Program-made: the position numbers and the translations under genes
In this document: positions 6,686-7,216 of the stretch, in pieces
Numbering within the stretch: the first letter of the stretch is position 1
Layout of the letters: every line of letters begins with the position of its first letter
The notes under the pieces: generated by a model
The model's input: only the letters and a program-made list of their open reading frames with translations
Databases searched by the model: none
What the model was told of the DNA's origin: nothing
NCBI GenBank assembly: GCA_020435025.1
Contig: JAGRAG010000173.1
Span: 3,326 to 10,541 of the forward strand
From: Bdellovibrionales bacterium
GTDB taxonomy: Bacteria; Bdellovibrionota; Bdellovibrionia; Bdellovibrionales; UBA1609
DNA length: 7,216 nucleotides
Reading direction: 5' to 3'

Positions 6686-7216
6686 ATGGCTTGTTTTTCG
6701 ATGGATCAGATTCGTTCTCCCTTTTTCTCCTTGTCCACATATATCACACTGCTTGTTCTTAGTGGTGCAATGGCTGTTTGTAGTTTTGCTAGTGGAAGCT
6801 GCCCAAAGTCAGTTTCGGGGGAATGGCAATCCGTCGATGATTTGAATAATGCACCTAAGGTATCGATTGCGGCACGCAAGATTTACACGATGGTTCAAGG
6901 TGAGATTGGTCGTCCTGTTTTTTTAACTGAAACTGAATATCGAAAGAGAGTCGAGGAAGAGTCAATCGCAGAGGAGTCCATTTTGTTTGTAGACCGCCTT
7001 CCTACAGACATTGATCTTCCTACGGTTCGCGGGGTGGTGATGGGCACACCCCTAGTTGCAGAAGGCACTCACATTCAAGTATTTGCCGAGAAAATGGAAA
7101 TTCCCTTGGTACTAGTTCCGAAGTTTCAAGAGATACCTGTGTTTAAAGAAGCTCTGGAGTCACAAAAACCGATTTCAATCAATTCAGAGTCTCAGTTAGT
7201 CGTTAGAACTTACTCC
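6686..7216 (+). CDS. Exported protein with swivelling-domain-like segment (C-terminus outside window)
   Basis: Open frame of 177 codons reaching the right edge. Start is unsettled: ATG at 6686 or the in-frame ATG at 6701, neither with a Shine-Dalgarno site. From 6701 a signal peptide is plain: MDQIRSPFF, then hydrophobic TYITLLVLSGAMAVCSFA, with cleavage likely after SFA (residue 35, numbering from 6686). Residues 116-145 run RGVVMGTP, then GTHIQVFAEKMEIP and LVLVP. This resembles the phosphohistidine swivelling domain of PEP-utilising enzymes, where G-x-V and T/S-H-x-x-x-x-A precede a G-I-P segment; His129 would be the phosphorylatable residue. Before it, ARKIYTMVQGEIGRPVFLT may be part of the same module. 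An exported protein with such a domain is unusual, and the substrate or partner domain should lie beyond the window. The swivel assignment is a motif-level inference; the coding frame itself is secure. Confidence 0.7.
   Translation, partial: MACFSMDQIRSPFFSLSTYITLLVLSGAMAVCSFASGSCPKSVSGEWQSVDDLNNAPKVSIAARKIYTMVQGEIGRPVFLTETEYRKRVEEESIAEESILFVDRLPTDIDLPTVRGVVMGTPLVAEGTHIQVFAEKMEIPLVLVPKFQEIPVFKEALESQKPISINSESQLVVRTYS

Noticed and set aside
6639..6845. 68-codon GTG-started frame near the right end
   Set aside because: It overlaps in another frame the exported protein whose frame stays open to the window edge and has a proper signal peptide. This one ends early and has no ribosome binding site.
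1..7216. CRISPR array, IS element, prophage remnant, toxin-antitoxin pair, tRNA or rRNA
   Set aside because: No regularly spaced repeats, terminal inverted repeats, transposase or integrase motifs, tRNA T-loop motif, or rRNA core sequences were seen on either strand.

Overview
The window carries seven protein-coding genes, two of them cut by the window edges, and reads as an ordinary chromosomal stretch of a Gram-negative bacterium. It has moderate to low GC, good Shine-Dalgarno sites on most genes, a classical ClpB, several proteins with export signals or a membrane anchor, and no mobile elements. The style (a lineage-specific exported protein, a small Cys-rich protein, E. coli-like housekeeping enzymes) would fit a Bdellovibrionota or deltaproteobacterial-type genome. 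That placement is only a guess, because no rRNA or other diagnostic marker is present.

Left part (1-955, minus strand): a compact two-gene unit. A small six-cysteine protein (84 aa) is followed after 8 bases by a membrane-anchored alpha/beta hydrolase that starts with TTG and runs off the left edge. The stop codon of the first gene lies inside the ribosome binding site of the second, so the two are probably translationally coupled. A divergent intergenic region of 183 bases separates this unit from clpB. It holds a possible minus-strand promoter whose spacer is filled by a near-perfect 16-bp palindrome.

Middle (1139-5463, plus strand): a full-length clpB disaggregase gene, including a likely internal start for the N-terminally truncated isoform, is followed by a strong rho-independent terminator. 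After a short spacer with two 12-bp direct repeats comes a gene for an unrecognised exported protein. Its end overlaps by 14 bases the start of upp, the uracil phosphoribosyltransferase of pyrimidine salvage.

Right part (5465-7216): a PLP-dependent enzyme of the ACC deaminase / D-cysteine desulfhydrase family on the minus strand converges on upp with a single base between the two stop codons. Divergent to it, and running off the right edge, is an exported protein with a segment resembling the phosphohistidine swivelling domain of PEP-utilising enzymes. Its start is uncertain.

I did not find a CRISPR array, toxin-antitoxin pair, phage or IS remnant, RNA gene or an obvious new multi-gene system. 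The points most worth a second look are the internal ClpB start, the Cys-rich protein/hydrolase pair, the exported-protein/upp overlap, the specificity residues of the PLP enzyme, and the exported swivel-like protein.
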